From contig CANGKZ010000003.1 of NCBI GenBank assembly GCA_947454705.1, positions 1 through 64,000 on the forward strand: a stretch of DNA of 64,000 nucleotides, in the 5' to 3' direction. Made by a program: the position numbers and the translations under genes. Numbering within the stretch: the first letter of the stretch is position 1; each line of letters starts with the position of its first letter. Below are positions 43,683-53,313 of this stretch, one piece after another. Source of the stretch: Verrucomicrobiota bacterium (GTDB lineage: Bacteria > Verrucomicrobiota > Verrucomicrobiia > Limisphaerales > UBA9464). The notes under the pieces were generated by a model, which saw only the letters and a program-made list of their open reading frames with translations, was not told the origin of the DNA and did no database searches.

Positions 43683-45236
43683 TCACTGCGCCTCCTCCGA
43701 TTGTCCGAGCGCCGCCGCCATCACCTGCGCGGCCGTGCTGCCGCCGGGAAGCGTCGAGACCACCGTGCCTCCGCGCATCACCGCAATCCGGTCGCTCATG
43801 CCGATCACCTCGGGCAGGTCGCTGGAAATCAGCAGCACCGCCAGACCGGATCCGGCGAGTTCGCGGATGAGTTTGTGAATCTCGCCCTTGGCCCCGACAT
43901 CCACGCCCTGGGTGGGTTCGTCGAGGATCAGCCACTTCGGTTGCGTCGCGAGCCAGCGGCCGAGTGCGACCTTCTGCTGATTTCCGCCCGACAACGATCC
44001 GGCCAGAGCCTGCGGTCCCGCGCACTTCACGCCGAGGCGTTGAATCAGATCGGTGGCCATTCCACGCTCGGTCGAAGCCCGGAGCCATCCGCCGGTGAAG
44101 AGACGACGCAGCACAGCCAGCGACAGGTTGTCGGCCACCGGCATTTCGAGGATCACGCCGTGACGACGCCGGTCCTCGGGCACATACGCAATGCCGTGCC
44201 GCATCGCATCGCGCGGCGAACGAATCGTCACCGCGGTGCCGCCGATTTGGATCTCGCCGGAATCCGCCGGCGTGAGCCCAAACAAAACCCGCGCCAATTC
44301 GGTTCGGCCCGCGCCCACCAGACCCGACATCCCGAGGATCTCCCCTTCCCGGATTTCGAGCGACACGTTGCGCACCCCAGATTCGGTACAGCCCACCTGA
44401 TTCAACTTCACCGCCACCGCGCCGGGCGGACGGAGCGGGGCCGGATAGAGCTGGGCGATCTCGCGTCCCACCATGCACTGGATCAATTCTGATTCGGTGA
44501 GCTGAAGGCGTCCCTCGGAATCCCGAACCGGACGGGTGTCGATCGATTCCCCGTCGCGCAACACCGTCACCCGGTCGGCGAGCGCGAAGATTTCCTCCAA
44601 CCGGTGGGAGATGTAGATGATCCCGACGCCCTGGCCGCGGAGGTCGCGAACCAGCTCGAACAACCGCTCCACCTCGCGGCGGGTGAGCGACGCCGTGGGC
44701 TCGTCCATGATGAGCACGCGCGCCCCAGCCCCCAACGCGCAGGCAATCTCCACCAGCTGCTGCTCGGGCATGGAGAGCGACCGCACCTCCGCCTCCGGAG
44801 AAATCCGGGCTCCCACCCGCTGCAACAAGGCTTCGGCCCAGCCTCGACGCGCGGTGGGATCAATGCGCCGCCATGGGGTGGAGGGCTCCAGCCGGATGCC
44901 GAGATTCTCCGCCACGGTGAGATCCGGGAACAACGCCGGCTGCTGATAAATGCACGCAATGCCCAACCGGTGGGCGGTTCCCGGATCGAGGCGCTCCAAC
45001 CGCGAACCGAACACTTCCAACTCGCCGCCATCCGGACCGTGCGCGCCGGCGATCACCTTGATGAGGGTCGATTTTCCCGCGCCATTCTCGCCGAGAAGTG
45101 CGTGCACCTCGCCCGCCCGAAGGTCAAACGACACCCCCTTCAACGCGCGCACCGCGCCGAAGGATTTGGTCACCCCGGCGAGCCGCAGCAGGGGTGTTCC
45201 AAGGTTGGAACGTTCGATGTGGGGATCAGCATTCAT
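43683..45236 (-). CDS. rhaT: Rhamnose ABC transporter ATP-binding protein (RhaT-like, duplicated)
   Basis: Sugar-import ATPase of 517 residues with two nucleotide-binding halves, as in RbsA/XylG/RhaT. The first half has Walker A GENGAGKS and Walker B LIMDEPTASL. The second half has a changed Walker A region (GLVGAGRTELAR), normal for this family, with signature LSGGNQQK and Walker B LILDEPTQG. The ATG at 45236 is preferred to a TTG two codons upstream. The name follows the rhizobial system and is unrelated to the E. coli RhaT symporter. It is 15 bases downstream of rhaA. Confidence 0.87.
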   Translation of the reverse strand: MNADPHIERSNLGTPLLRLAGVTKSFGAVRALKGVSFDLRAGEVHALLGENGAGKSTLIKVIAGAHGPDGGELEVFGSRLERLDPGTAHRLGIACIYQQPALFPDLTVAENLGIRLEPSTPWRRIDPTARRGWAEALLQRVGARISPEAEVRSLSMPEQQLVEIACALGAGARVLIMDEPTASLTRREVERLFELVRDLRGQGVGIIYISHRLEEIFALADRVTVLRDGESIDTRPVRDSEGRLQLTESELIQCMVGREIAQLYPAPLRPPGAVAVKLNQVGCTESGVRNVSLEIREGEILGMSGLVGAGRTELARVLFGLTPADSGEIQIGGTAVTIRSPRDAMRHGIAYVPEDRRRHGVILEMPVADNLSLAVLRRLFTGGWLRASTERGMATDLIQRLGVKCAGPQALAGSLSGGNQQKVALGRWLATQPKWLILDEPTQGVDVGAKGEIHKLIRELAGSGLAVLLISSDLPEVIGMSDRIAVMRGGTVVSTLPGGSTAAQVMAAALGQSEEAQ

Positions 45237-45251
45237 CCGCAACCCTCCGCA

Positions 45252-46562
45252 TCACCGGCTGGAAAGAATCCGGCGCTCGTACTGGCGCATCGATTCAATC
45301 CACGCCGAACCCACCGGCACATCGTGGCGTCGGCAGAACTCATCCCACACTTCTCCCCACGGCAAAGAACGCGACTCCTCCTGCAGGGCGAGACGGGCGG
45401 TCCGGTCGCCGGCGATCTCCGCATGACGAATCGCGGGAGGCTCCAGCAACGCGACGAGCAGCGCCTTCTGCAGATTGCGCGCACCGATCACCCAGGCGCC
45501 GATGCGATTGATGCTGGCATCGAAATAATCCAGTCCAAGGTGGACGCGTCCGGTGGCCCGGGTGGCGATCACCTCGCGTGCGATGGCCAGCAATTCGTCG
45601 TTCAACGTCACCACGTGATCGCTGTCCCAGCGCACGCCGCGACTCACGTGCAGCAGCAACTCCGGGAGCCAGAGCAGCGTGCTGGAGATTTTGTCGGCAA
45701 TGGATTCGGTGGGGTGAAAATGCCCGGCATCGAGGCACAACAGGGTCAGGCGCGTGATGGCATACCCGAGGCAAAACTCGTGCGACGCCACCGTGCAGCT
45801 CTCGGCCCCGATGCCGAACAACTTCGGCTCAATCGCATCGCGCAGGTGCTCTGCCGGATGACGCTCCTCGAACACGGCGTCGAGCGATTCCTTCAACCGT
45901 TCACGCGGCGCAAGACGGTCGGCCGGCGTGTCCTTGAATCCATCGGGAATCCACACGTTGTTGACGCACGGGGTTCCGAGCGCCGCGCCCATGGCCGCGG
46001 CGACGCGACGCGAACGGCGGCAGTGTTCGATCCAGAAGGCACGCACCGCAGGATCCGGATGCGAGAGGGTGAAGCCATCGTCGGCGAGCGGATGCGCAAA
46101 GCAGGTGGGATTGAAATCGAGTCCTAGCCCACGGGTCCGGGCCCAATCGATCCAGCCTTCGAAGTGCGAGGGTTCGATCTGATCCCGGTCCACCGGACGG
46201 CGACCGAATTCGCCGTACATGGCGTGCAGATTCACCCGGTGCCGTCCGGGAATCAGCGCCAGCGCCTGGTCGAGATCGTCGCGAAGTTCCGAGGGAGTGC
46301 GGGCGCGACCGGGGTGATTCCCCGTGACGGCCAGACCGCCACCAAGCTCGGCGGTGCCGCGTTCGAACCCGGTGACGTCATCACCCTGCCAGCAGTGCAG
46401 CGACAACCGAAGTGCACCGAGCCGCTGCATCGCCTCCTCGGCATCGACACCCATCGCGGCGTATCGATCCCGCGCGGCATCAAATCCGGTGCGGGAGCGT
46501 GAAGCCGTTCTGGAGCGAACGGGACGACGCGTCGTCGATTTCGATGAGGTGGAACGGGGCAC
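45252..46562 (-). CDS. rhaA: L-rhamnose isomerase
   Basis: Converts L-rhamnose to L-rhamnulose in the cytoplasm. The GTG at 46562 gives 436 residues, slightly longer than E. coli RhaA (419) because of a basic N-terminal stretch of about 26 residues. No better start lies nearer the conserved region. From [12 protein letters not shown] onward the match is strong: [76 protein letters not shown] and [18 protein letters not shown]. The acidic and His residues of the metal site lie in the last five of these. It is the first gene of the cluster. The 84 bases upstream, after msrBA, hold the only nearby room for a promoter. Confidence 0.95.
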   Translation of the reverse strand: MPRSTSSKSTTRRPVRSRTASRSRTGFDAARDRYAAMGVDAEEAMQRLGALRLSLHCWQGDDVTGFERGTAELGGGLAVTGNHPGRARTPSELRDDLDQALALIPGRHRVNLHAMYGEFGRRPVDRDQIEPSHFEGWIDWARTRGLGLDFNPTCFAHPLADDGFTLSHPDPAVRAFWIEHCRRSRRVAAAMGAALGTPCVNNVWIPDGFKDTPADRLAPRERLKESLDAVFEERHPAEHLRDAIEPKLFGIGAESCTVASHEFCLGYAITRLTLLCLDAGHFHPTESIADKISSTLLWLPELLLHVSRGVRWDSDHVVTLNDELLAIAREVIATRATGRVHLGLDYFDASINRIGAWVIGARNLQKALLVALLEPPAIRHAEIAGDRTARLALQEESRSLPWGEVWDEFCRRHDVPVGSAWIESMRQYERRILSSR

Positions 46563-46646
46563 GCCGGAATTCCGGACCGGACGTGCGCCAGCGGCAATCC
46601 CAAACCTTGCCGGGGCTCAAAAAACTTTGCCGCTGCCCCGGTGAAC

Positions 46647-47759
46647 TCACTCCGAACGCAGGATGTGGCAGTTGTAGCCGTCCGGATTTTTGATGAGGTA
46701 CTTCTGGTGGTAATCCTCGGCGGAGTAGAAGCGAGAGGCCGTGGTGATCTCGGTGGTGATGGGACGCGAGAATTTCTTCGCCGCGGTGAGCTTCGACTTC
46801 ACCGCCTGAGCGGTCGCGCGCTGCGCTTCACTGGTCACGAAGATCGCCGACCGATACTGGGTGCCGACGTCGTTGTGCTGGCGGTTCAGCGTGGTGGGAT
46901 CGTGCATGCGGAAGAAATATCCAAGCAACGCCTCGTAGCTGAGCTTTGCCGGATCAAACACCACTTCGATCGCCTCGGCGTGGCCGGTCTCGCCCGTGCA
47001 GACAGCATGGTAGGTGGGATTCGCCGTGGTGCCTCCGGTGTAGCCAACGGTGGTCTTCTGAACGCCCGGGATCTTGCGCAGGATTTCCTCCATGCCCCAA
47101 AAACATCCGCCGGCGAGAATGGCCGTTTCGGTTCCCGCAGCGGACGCGGAGGCGGAAGCGGAACCGGAGGTGGCTCCCGCTTTCGCAAACAGGGCGGCAT
47201 ATTTCCCGTAGCCCGACTTTTCCAAATCCGCGACCGGCACAAACCGCATCGACGCGGAATTCATGCAGTAGCGCTGTCCGCCCTTGTCGGCGGGACCGTC
47301 GTCAAACACGTGCCCGAGGTGGGAATCGGCGAGTTTGGAGCGAACCTCGGTCCGCTTCATAAACAGGGTTCGATCCGACTTGAGCACCAACTCGGTGCCG
47401 GCAATGGGCGCAGTGAAGCTGGGCCAACCCGTGCCGGATTCGAATTTATCGAGCGAGCTGAACAACGGCTCCCCGGACACGACATCCACGTAAATGCCTG
47501 GCGCGTGGTTGTCCCAGTACTCATTGCGGAAGGGCGGCTCGGTGCCTCCTTTTTGGGTCACGGCGAACTGCTCCGCGGTGAGCTTGGCGCGGAGGGTTGC
47601 GGCATCGGGTTTCTTGAAATCGTTCATGGGTGCGGTGGGGGAATCGGCAACCTTGCGCTCCCCTGAACTCGGCGCGGCGCGGAGCAGGAAGGTCACGGCA
47701 GCCGCGACCGCCACGGCGGCGACCAGGGAGAGAGGGAGAGCGAGGGTGCTGAGTTTCAT
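46647..47759 (-). CDS. Exported MsrB-MsrA fusion, methionine sulfoxide reductase
   Basis: Bifunctional repair enzyme of 370 residues that would reduce both methionine sulfoxide isomers outside the cytoplasm. The N-terminal helix (about 5-27) is a signal or membrane anchor. MsrB comes first (about 50-178), with catalytic Cys165 in [11 protein letters not shown]. The usual zinc Cys pairs are absent (VVSGEPLF in place of a Cys-containing site), so it is a zinc-free MsrB. After an Ala/Ser-rich linker comes MsrA (about 212-370), with catalytic Cys219 in GGCFWG and the typical [16 protein letters not shown] before A is the reverse of the order in the well-known PilB-type fusions. Confidence 0.92.
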   Translation of the reverse strand: MKLSTLALPLSLVAAVAVAAAVTFLLRAAPSSGERKVADSPTAPMNDFKKPDAATLRAKLTAEQFAVTQKGGTEPPFRNEYWDNHAPGIYVDVVSGEPLFSSLDKFESGTGWPSFTAPIAGTELVLKSDRTLFMKRTEVRSKLADSHLGHVFDDGPADKGGQRYCMNSASMRFVPVADLEKSGYGKYAALFAKAGATSGSASASASAAGTETAILAGGCFWGMEEILRKIPGVQKTTVGYTGGTTANPTYHAVCTGETGHAEAIEVVFDPAKLSYEALLGYFFRMHDPTTLNRQHNDVGTQYRSAIFVTSEAQRATAQAVKSKLTAAKKFSRPITTEITTASRFYSAEDYHQKYLIKNPDGYNCHILRSE

Positions 47760-47811
47760 GGGACTTGATTGGAGTTCGGACTGCAGGTGTGTCGGTCCCG
47801 GACACCGGACC

Positions 47812-48192
47812 TTACACCTTGCAGTGCGATGCGCCACCCGGATGGTCGAAGGCATCCGACTCATCTTCCTCCGTGCGCGGATCGAGGCATTTGAAATCCT
47901 TCTCCACGGCGACCTTCAACCCCCAGGCCGTATCAAAATAGATCCCCTCCTCCGTCCCGGTGGCCCAGGAGGTCACTTGCGATGCGGGAAGCTCCACCGC
48001 CACGCATCCGGCCTCGTACGTCGCCACTCCGCCGGAAATTGCCGCAGAACTGCAGACTCGGTAGCGGAATGTCGATCCGTCGCCGGGGGCAAAGGCAACC
48101 AATTCCTCGATGGTCTGCCCTTCGGCGAGGCGCTGAACCTCGGACCGGGTGAGACGCAGTCGGACGGAATTCTGGCGGAGACGAAGCTTCAT
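47812..48192 (-). CDS. Small conserved protein, possibly DUF7009 family
   Basis: A 126-residue protein without a signal peptide. The N-terminus [19 protein letters not shown] is short, basic and beta-like, followed by about 60 residues of alternating hydrophobic strands, and the acidic C-terminus is rich in Asp/Glu with His-Cys near the end. The opening resembles small proteins that I recall as DUF7009, but I am not certain of the family. It is 52 bases upstream of msrBA on the same strand. Element B2 lies upstream of its start. Confidence 0.6.
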   Translation of the reverse strand: MKLRLRQNSVRLRLTRSEVQRLAEGQTIEELVAFAPGDGSTFRYRVCSSAAISGGVATYEAGCVAVELPASQVTSWATGTEEGIYFDTAWGLKVAVEKDFKCLDPRTEEDESDAFDHPGGASHCKV

Positions 48193-48207
48193 CCTAAAAA
48201 TGGCGGA

Positions 48208-48357
48208 TTAAACCACAGATGGACACAGATTCACACAGATGCAGAGGGAGATGGGTGGTTCGACGCGGCTCGGTCGGTCTCACCTTCTGGGTAATCCATG
48301 AATCCTTCCGTTCCGCGAAGTTCCATCTGTGTTCATCCGTGTCCATCTGTGGTTGAA
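48208..48357. repeat. Element B2 with 33-base terminal inverted repeats
   Basis: The left arm is 48208-48240 and the right arm 48325-48357. The inverted right arm begins TTCAACCACAGATGGACAC and is identical over 33 bases to the left arm of B1. The interior (84 bases) is longer than in B1 but shares short blocks such as GGTGAGAC in the other orientation. The element lies between two genes on the same strand and leaves only 15 bases before the start of the small conserved gene. Confidence 0.8.
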
Positions 48358-48418
48358 CTCTGCTTCAGCTTCCGTTCTGGGGTCGATGCGACGATGCGGA
48401 AAAAGCGGCGTCCGGAGC

Positions 48419-49882
48419 TCACGAGATCAACCCGGGCAGCAGTTCGCCGCTTACGTCGGTGAGGCGGTAGTCGCGCCCCTCGAAGCGGTAGGTGAGCTTG
48501 AGGTGATCGATGCCCAGCTGGTGCAGCAGGGTGGCGTGGAAATCGTGAACGCTCACCGGATTCTCCACGATGTTGTAGCCGAACTCATCGGTGCGGCCAT
48601 AGACCAACCCCGGCTTGAATCCACCGCCGGCCGCCCACAGCGAGTAGCAGCGGGGATGGTGGTCGCGACCAAAATTGGTCTTCGAGATGTCGCCCTGCGA
48701 ATAGGCGGTGCGGCCGAACTCACCGCCCCAGACCACCAGGGTCTCGTCGAGCATGCCGCGCTGCTTGAGGTCGCGAACGAGTGCGCCGCTGGCCTGGTCG
48801 GTGTTCTTGGTCTGGGCCTTGATGCCATCGGGCAGGCCGCCGTGGTGGTCCCAGTCGCGATGGCACAACTGGATGAACCGCACCCCGCGCTCTGCGAGCC
48901 GGCGGGCGAGCAGGCAGTTGTTGGCAAACGACGCCTTGCCCGGGACCGCGCCGTAGGAATCGAGCACCGCCTTGGGTTCCTTCGAAATGTCCATGAGCTC
49001 CGGCACGCTGGTCTGCATGCGGAAGGCCAGTTCGTAATTCTCGATGTGGGTGGCGATGGCCGGATCCCCGAGCTGACCGAGCTGGCGACGGTTCAGATCC
49101 TGCATCGCGTCGAGCAAACTGCGCCGGGAGTCGGAGCTGAGTCCGGGCGGATTCGACACGTACAGCACCGGGTCGCCCTGGCTGCGCATTTGCACGCCCT
49201 GGAAATTTCCGGGAAGGAATCCGTTGCCCCAGTACCGCGCCTGCAGCGACTGCCCGCCCGCCCCGCTCACCAGCACCACGTACGACGGCAGGTTCGCATT
49301 CTCACTGCCCAGCCCGTAGGCCAGCCATGAGCCCATGGTGGGCCGGCCGGGCTGCTGGTTGCCGGTACCAAAAAAGGTCACCGCAGGGTCGTGGTTGATC
49401 GGGTCGGTGTGGACCGATCGGATGAGCGTGATGTCGTCCACCACGCTGCCGATGTGCGGCAGCATCTCGCTCAGCTCGGTCTTGTTCTTCCCGTAGGCCT
49501 TGAACGGATAGGCCGATCCCACGCAGCGGAGGACGGCCTGTCCTGCCGTCATGCCTGTGATGCGCTGTCCCTTGCGAACGCTCGGGGGAAGCTCCTCGCC
49601 GGTCATCTTGGTGAGCAGCGGCTTCGGGTCGAAGAGATCGAGGTGCGACGGCGCGCCCGATTGGAAGAGGTAGATCACCCGCTTGGCCTTGGCCGGGTGG
49701 TGCAGGACCTTGAGCGCTCCGGGAACCGAGGCAGGTCCGGCAGCAGAAGTCGCAGCAGCGGCCTGACCGCGGAAGATCGACGGATCAAGCAGCGACGCCA
49801 GGGCGACGCCGCCGAGACCGGTGGTGCCGCGCAAAAAGGCGCGCCGGGTGAGCGTCTGTTCGAGGGTGTTTTGGAACAACAT
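48419..49882 (-). CDS. DUF1501 family Tat-exported protein
   Basis: A 487-residue protein of the sulfatase-like DUF1501 family, common in PVC bacteria. The N-terminus carries a Tat signal (LTRRAFLRGTTGLGGVALAS). The body shows VIYLFQSGAPSHLDLFDPKP, LIRSVHTDPINHDPA, RRLAERGVRFIQLCHRDWDHHGG and VVWGGEFGRTAYSQG, all typical of the family. It is 32 bases downstream of the PSD1 protein gene. In PVC genomes these two families are regularly paired and are thought to act together in the periplasm, though their substrate is not established. Confidence 0.9.
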   Translation of the reverse strand: MLFQNTLEQTLTRRAFLRGTTGLGGVALASLLDPSIFRGQAAAATSAAGPASVPGALKVLHHPAKAKRVIYLFQSGAPSHLDLFDPKPLLTKMTGEELPPSVRKGQRITGMTAGQAVLRCVGSAYPFKAYGKNKTELSEMLPHIGSVVDDITLIRSVHTDPINHDPAVTFFGTGNQQPGRPTMGSWLAYGLGSENANLPSYVVLVSGAGGQSLQARYWGNGFLPGNFQGVQMRSQGDPVLYVSNPPGLSSDSRRSLLDAMQDLNRRQLGQLGDPAIATHIENYELAFRMQTSVPELMDISKEPKAVLDSYGAVPGKASFANNCLLARRLAERGVRFIQLCHRDWDHHGGLPDGIKAQTKNTDQASGALVRDLKQRGMLDETLVVWGGEFGRTAYSQGDISKTNFGRDHHPRCYSLWAAGGGFKPGLVYGRTDEFGYNIVENPVSVHDFHATLLHQLGIDHLKLTYRFEGRDYRLTDVSGELLPGLIS

Positions 49883-49914
49883 GGGACTCGGAATTCAGGG
49901 CCTCGTGGATGAGC

Positions 49915-52900
49915 TCAGTGAGTGAGCGCCTCGTTCAGATTGAGAAGCACATTGGCGACCGCGGTGTAGGCGGCCAGTTCGACCGGATCGAGCCCGGGCG
50001 AGGGTTTGGATTCACCGACTGCGATCAAGGACTTCGCAGCAGCAGCATCGGCTCGGTAAACGTCGAGCTGCCGATCCAGCGTCCGGCCCAGCACGCTCAA
50101 TTCCTCGGCGCGCGGCGCACGACCGAGCACGTGACGAAAGGCGCGGGTGAGGCGGCGCTCGCGATCCTTCGGTTCCTCGCGCATCACGCGATCCGCCAGC
50201 GCGCGCGCGGCCTCGACGAACACCGGATCGTTCATCAGTACGAGCGATTGCAGCGGGGTCTGCGTACGTTGACGCAGGAAGGTGCAGACCTCGCGGTTCG
50301 GCGCATCAAACGTGGCAAACGACGGATAGTGGGCCGAGCGACGCCAGAAGACGTACATGCCACGCCGGTAGAGGAGATCGCCGTGGTCCTGCTCGTAGTG
50401 GGAATCGGTGCCATCCCAGATGCCCGCGGGCTGATAGGGCTTCACGCTCGGACCGCCGATCTTCGGATTCAACAGGCCCGACACAGCGAGGGCGTTGTCG
50501 CGCACGAACTCGGCGTCCAGACGGAGACGCGGGCCGCGGGACAGCAGGCGGTTGTAGGGATCCTTCTCCAGCTTGAGCGGCGTCACGGCGGCGGATTGAC
50601 GGTACGCGGAGGAAGTCACGATCAGGCGGACCAGCTCGCGGACATCCCAGGCGCGGACGGCGTGCGGACCGTGTTTCGGAGTGCTCAGGCCCGAGCCCTT
50701 GACGCCGTCGCGGAACCGGACCGAGAGCCAGTCGAGCAATTCCGGATGACTCGGCCATTCGCCCTGCGATCCGAAATCGTTCGCCGTCTTCACCAGTCCA
50801 TTGCCGAAGAACATGCCCCACCAGCGGTTCACCGCCACGCGCGCGGTGAGCGGATGATTGGTGGCCACCAGCCATCGGGCGAGCGTGAGCCGGTTGGCCG
50901 GGCCCTCGGGCAGCGGCGGAAGGAAGGCCGGCGTGCCGGCGGTCACCTTCTCACCCTTGGTTCGGAAGTCGCCGCGGATGAGTTGGAAGGTGTCGCGCGG
51001 GGGATCCATCTCCTCCATCACCAGGGAGGTCGGGATCTTCGAGTAAAACTCATCCTTCGTCCGACGCGCCTTCGCCAGGGCGGCCTCGGCGCGGAGGTAA
51101 TCGACCGCGTACCGTTCCCGATACACGCGCGACAGATCCCCGCGTTCCTCGTCGGAGCGATGCCCGCGGGAGCGCGACACAATCGAAAGCCAGCCATCAA
51201 ATTCGAGGCGGGTGACCGTTTCCGCGGTGATCGGTTTTTCGACGACGCGGAGGTTGTCCACCGCTCCCACGAATCCGCCGCCCACTGACAAGGTGCCGGA
51301 AAGCGCCACCGCGGTTGAAAGTTTCTCCACTTCCTTGTCGAACCCGCGGGCCTTGCCGCCGATCCAGAGCTTCAATCCATCGGCCTTCGAGGATCCATCC
51401 CAGGTCCAGGTCACGTGCACCCACTGATTCTCGGGCAACGCATCCTTGGCGCGAACGCGCAGCTGATCGGCTTCATTCGTTCCGCCGAGACGGAACCGGG
51501 GCCGGCCATCGGAGAAACTCCACTCCAACCCGCGGGCGGAATTGGTGGAATCGGGAATCGAGATCAACGTGCCGTTCCCGCGGCGCTTTACCCAGGCGGC
51601 GAGGGTGAGGCCGGCGGATTTTTCAGCGGACGGTTTCAAGGACCAGTCCACACGCGTCGCCGCATCGAGCTTGAGCGCGCGACCGGGACGGCCCGCTTCA
51701 TACGACGGAGCGGTGGATCCTTTGGAAGTGCCAGAAAGCGTCTCCGCGCCGCGTCGAGCCTCCAGGTTGTCCTCGAATTCGAGCGCCCAAGTTTGCGACG
51801 GCAGGGTCAGCGCCGCGGGCGGACGCTCCTGGGTTTCGCGTTCCCATTTTTCCTGGGTTTCACCGAGTTCGTTGGTGCGGTCCTGGAGGGTCTTCTCCCC
51901 GTCCTTCACGGCGAAATCGGCTTCGACGAACTTCAGAGCCTGCTCGGTGGTGGGAACCGGGAGACGCGGAGGCGGGTTGTCGGAGCGGATGCGGTCGAGC
52001 CCCTTTTCCGGCACGTTGTGGAAGAAGGCGTACAACCGGTAGAACTCCTTCGTGCTCATCGGATCGTACTTGTGATCGTGGCACTCGGTGCATCCCACCG
52101 TCATGCCCAACCAAACGGTTCCAAGCGTGTTCACGCGATCCACGACGTACTTGTTCAGGTACTCGTCAGGATCGGCGCCGCCCTCGTCGTTGGTCATGTT
52201 GTTGCGCACGAATCCGGTGGCGATGCGCTGGGACTGGGTGGGATTCGGAAGCAGGTCCCCGGCAAGCTGCTCCACGGTGAAGGCATCGTAGGGCTTGTTG
52301 TCGTTGAAGGCCTGGATGACCCAATCGCGCCACAACCACATGAACCGGACGCCGTCGAAGTGGTATCCGCTGGTGTCGGCGTAGCGGGCCAGATCGAGCC
52401 AATTCGCCCCCATGCGTTCGCCGTATTGCGGGAGTTTTAGGAGACGATCGACGAGCTGCTCATAGGCCGCAGGCGAGCGGTCATTGAGGAACTGGTCCAC
52501 CTCTTCGATCGTGGGCGGGAGTCCGGTGAGATCGAACTTCACGCGACGGATCAGGGTGGCGCGGTCGGCCTCGGGTGCGGGCTCGAGTCCGGCCCGTTCC
52601 AATCGGTCGGCGACGAAGGCATCGATCGGATTCCGAACCCACTTGGAATTCTTCGGCTTGGGGACCGTTGCCGTTTCCGGCGGAAGGAAGGACCAGTGCT
52701 GCTTCCACTTCGCGCCCGCCTGAACCCACGACTTGAGCAGGGCAATTTCACGCTCGCTGAGTTTCTTGCCCGACTTGGGCGGCGGCATGAGCTCGTCCTG
52801 GTCGTGCGTGACCAGCCGGGTCAGCAGCGTGCTGTGTTCGACATCGCCCGGGATCAGTGCGCGGTTGCCGGACTTCAACGGCTTGAAGGCCTCGGATTCC

Positions 52901-53130
52901 AGATCGAGCCGGAGGCCGGACTTGCGGCGTCCCTCATCGGGTCCGTGGCAGGAGAAGCAGTTCTCGGAAAGGATGGGTCGGATGTCGCGGTTGAAATCAA
53001 TCGCGACGGGGGCCTTTGCCGATGCCGCCGACGAGGCCGGGGCGGCGGTCACCGACCGTCCCAAAATTGAGACAGCGATCAGCAGCAGACCGAGAAGTCG
53101 TGGCCGACGAATTGAGGCAATCGAATCCAT
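49915..53130 (-). CDS. PSD1/DUF1549-DUF1553 cytochrome-like protein with LamG insert
   Basis: A 1071-residue secreted protein with a signal sequence from the ATG at 53130 (about residues 1-30). The N-terminal PSCyt1 domain has a haem-binding Cys-X-X-Cys-His (Cys58, Cys61, His62) in [10 protein letters not shown] and an MPPP segment that could supply the axial ligand. DUF1549 follows (about 165-380), with a second Cys-X-X-Cys-His at 347-351 in [13 protein letters not shown] LamG-like sandwich lies at about 440-640. DUF1553 (about 740-1010) completes it. It is followed by its DUF1501 partner. Confidence 0.9.
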   Translation of the reverse strand: MDSIASIRRPRLLGLLLIAVSILGRSVTAAPASSAASAKAPVAIDFNRDIRPILSENCFSCHGPDEGRRKSGLRLDLESEAFKPLKSGNRALIPGDVEHSTLLTRLVTHDQDELMPPPKSGKKLSEREIALLKSWVQAGAKWKQHWSFLPPETATVPKPKNSKWVRNPIDAFVADRLERAGLEPAPEADRATLIRRVKFDLTGLPPTIEEVDQFLNDRSPAAYEQLVDRLLKLPQYGERMGANWLDLARYADTSGYHFDGVRFMWLWRDWVIQAFNDNKPYDAFTVEQLAGDLLPNPTQSQRIATGFVRNNMTNDEGGADPDEYLNKYVVDRVNTLGTVWLGMTVGCTECHDHKYDPMSTKEFYRLYAFFHNVPEKGLDRIRSDNPPPRLPVPTTEQALKFVEADFAVKDGEKTLQDRTNELGETQEKWERETQERPPAALTLPSQTWALEFEDNLEARRGAETLSGTSKGSTAPSYEAGRPGRALKLDAATRVDWSLKPSAEKSAGLTLAAWVKRRGNGTLISIPDSTNSARGLEWSFSDGRPRFRLGGTNEADQLRVRAKDALPENQWVHVTWTWDGSSKADGLKLWIGGKARGFDKEVEKLSTAVALSGTLSVGGGFVGAVDNLRVVEKPITAETVTRLEFDGWLSIVSRSRGHRSDEERGDLSRVYRERYAVDYLRAEAALAKARRTKDEFYSKIPTSLVMEEMDPPRDTFQLIRGDFRTKGEKVTAGTPAFLPPLPEGPANRLTLARWLVATNHPLTARVAVNRWWGMFFGNGLVKTANDFGSQGEWPSHPELLDWLSVRFRDGVKGSGLSTPKHGPHAVRAWDVRELVRLIVTSSAYRQSAAVTPLKLEKDPYNRLLSRGPRLRLDAEFVRDNALAVSGLLNPKIGGPSVKPYQPAGIWDGTDSHYEQDHGDLLYRRGMYVFWRRSAHYPSFATFDAPNREVCTFLRQRTQTPLQSLVLMNDPVFVEAARALADRVMREEPKDRERRLTRAFRHVLGRAPRAEELSVLGRTLDRQLDVYRADAAAAKSLIAVGESKPSPGLDPVELAAYTAVANVLLNLNEALTH

Positions 53131-53313
53131 TCGCAAAAAGGGTCGATCCGGATCGCCCGCCCGGCTGGATCTGCGACGCGGTCCCGAATTCTCGGGAGTA
53201 CGCACTCGTGCCAAACGGGCGGTCGGGATCAGATTTTTCCCACTGTCACCCGTCTTGCTGGAGACCGCAAGGACCGGGCTCCAGAAGGCGGTGCTGAAAG
53301 ACGTCGGAGGGAC

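Noticed and set aside
46608-46642. A CCGGGGC/GCCCCGG inverted repeat after msrBA as a terminator or attenuator before rhaA
   Set aside because: The stem is only 7 bases with an 18-base loop, and its T-run lies inside the loop instead of after the stem on the minus strand.
53190-53215. A TTTGGCACGAGTGCGTAC stretch on the minus strand as a sigma-54 promoter for the PSD1 gene
   Set aside because: The GG and GC elements are 7 bases apart instead of the required 10. It also lies downstream-facing of the gene start region without an activator site.
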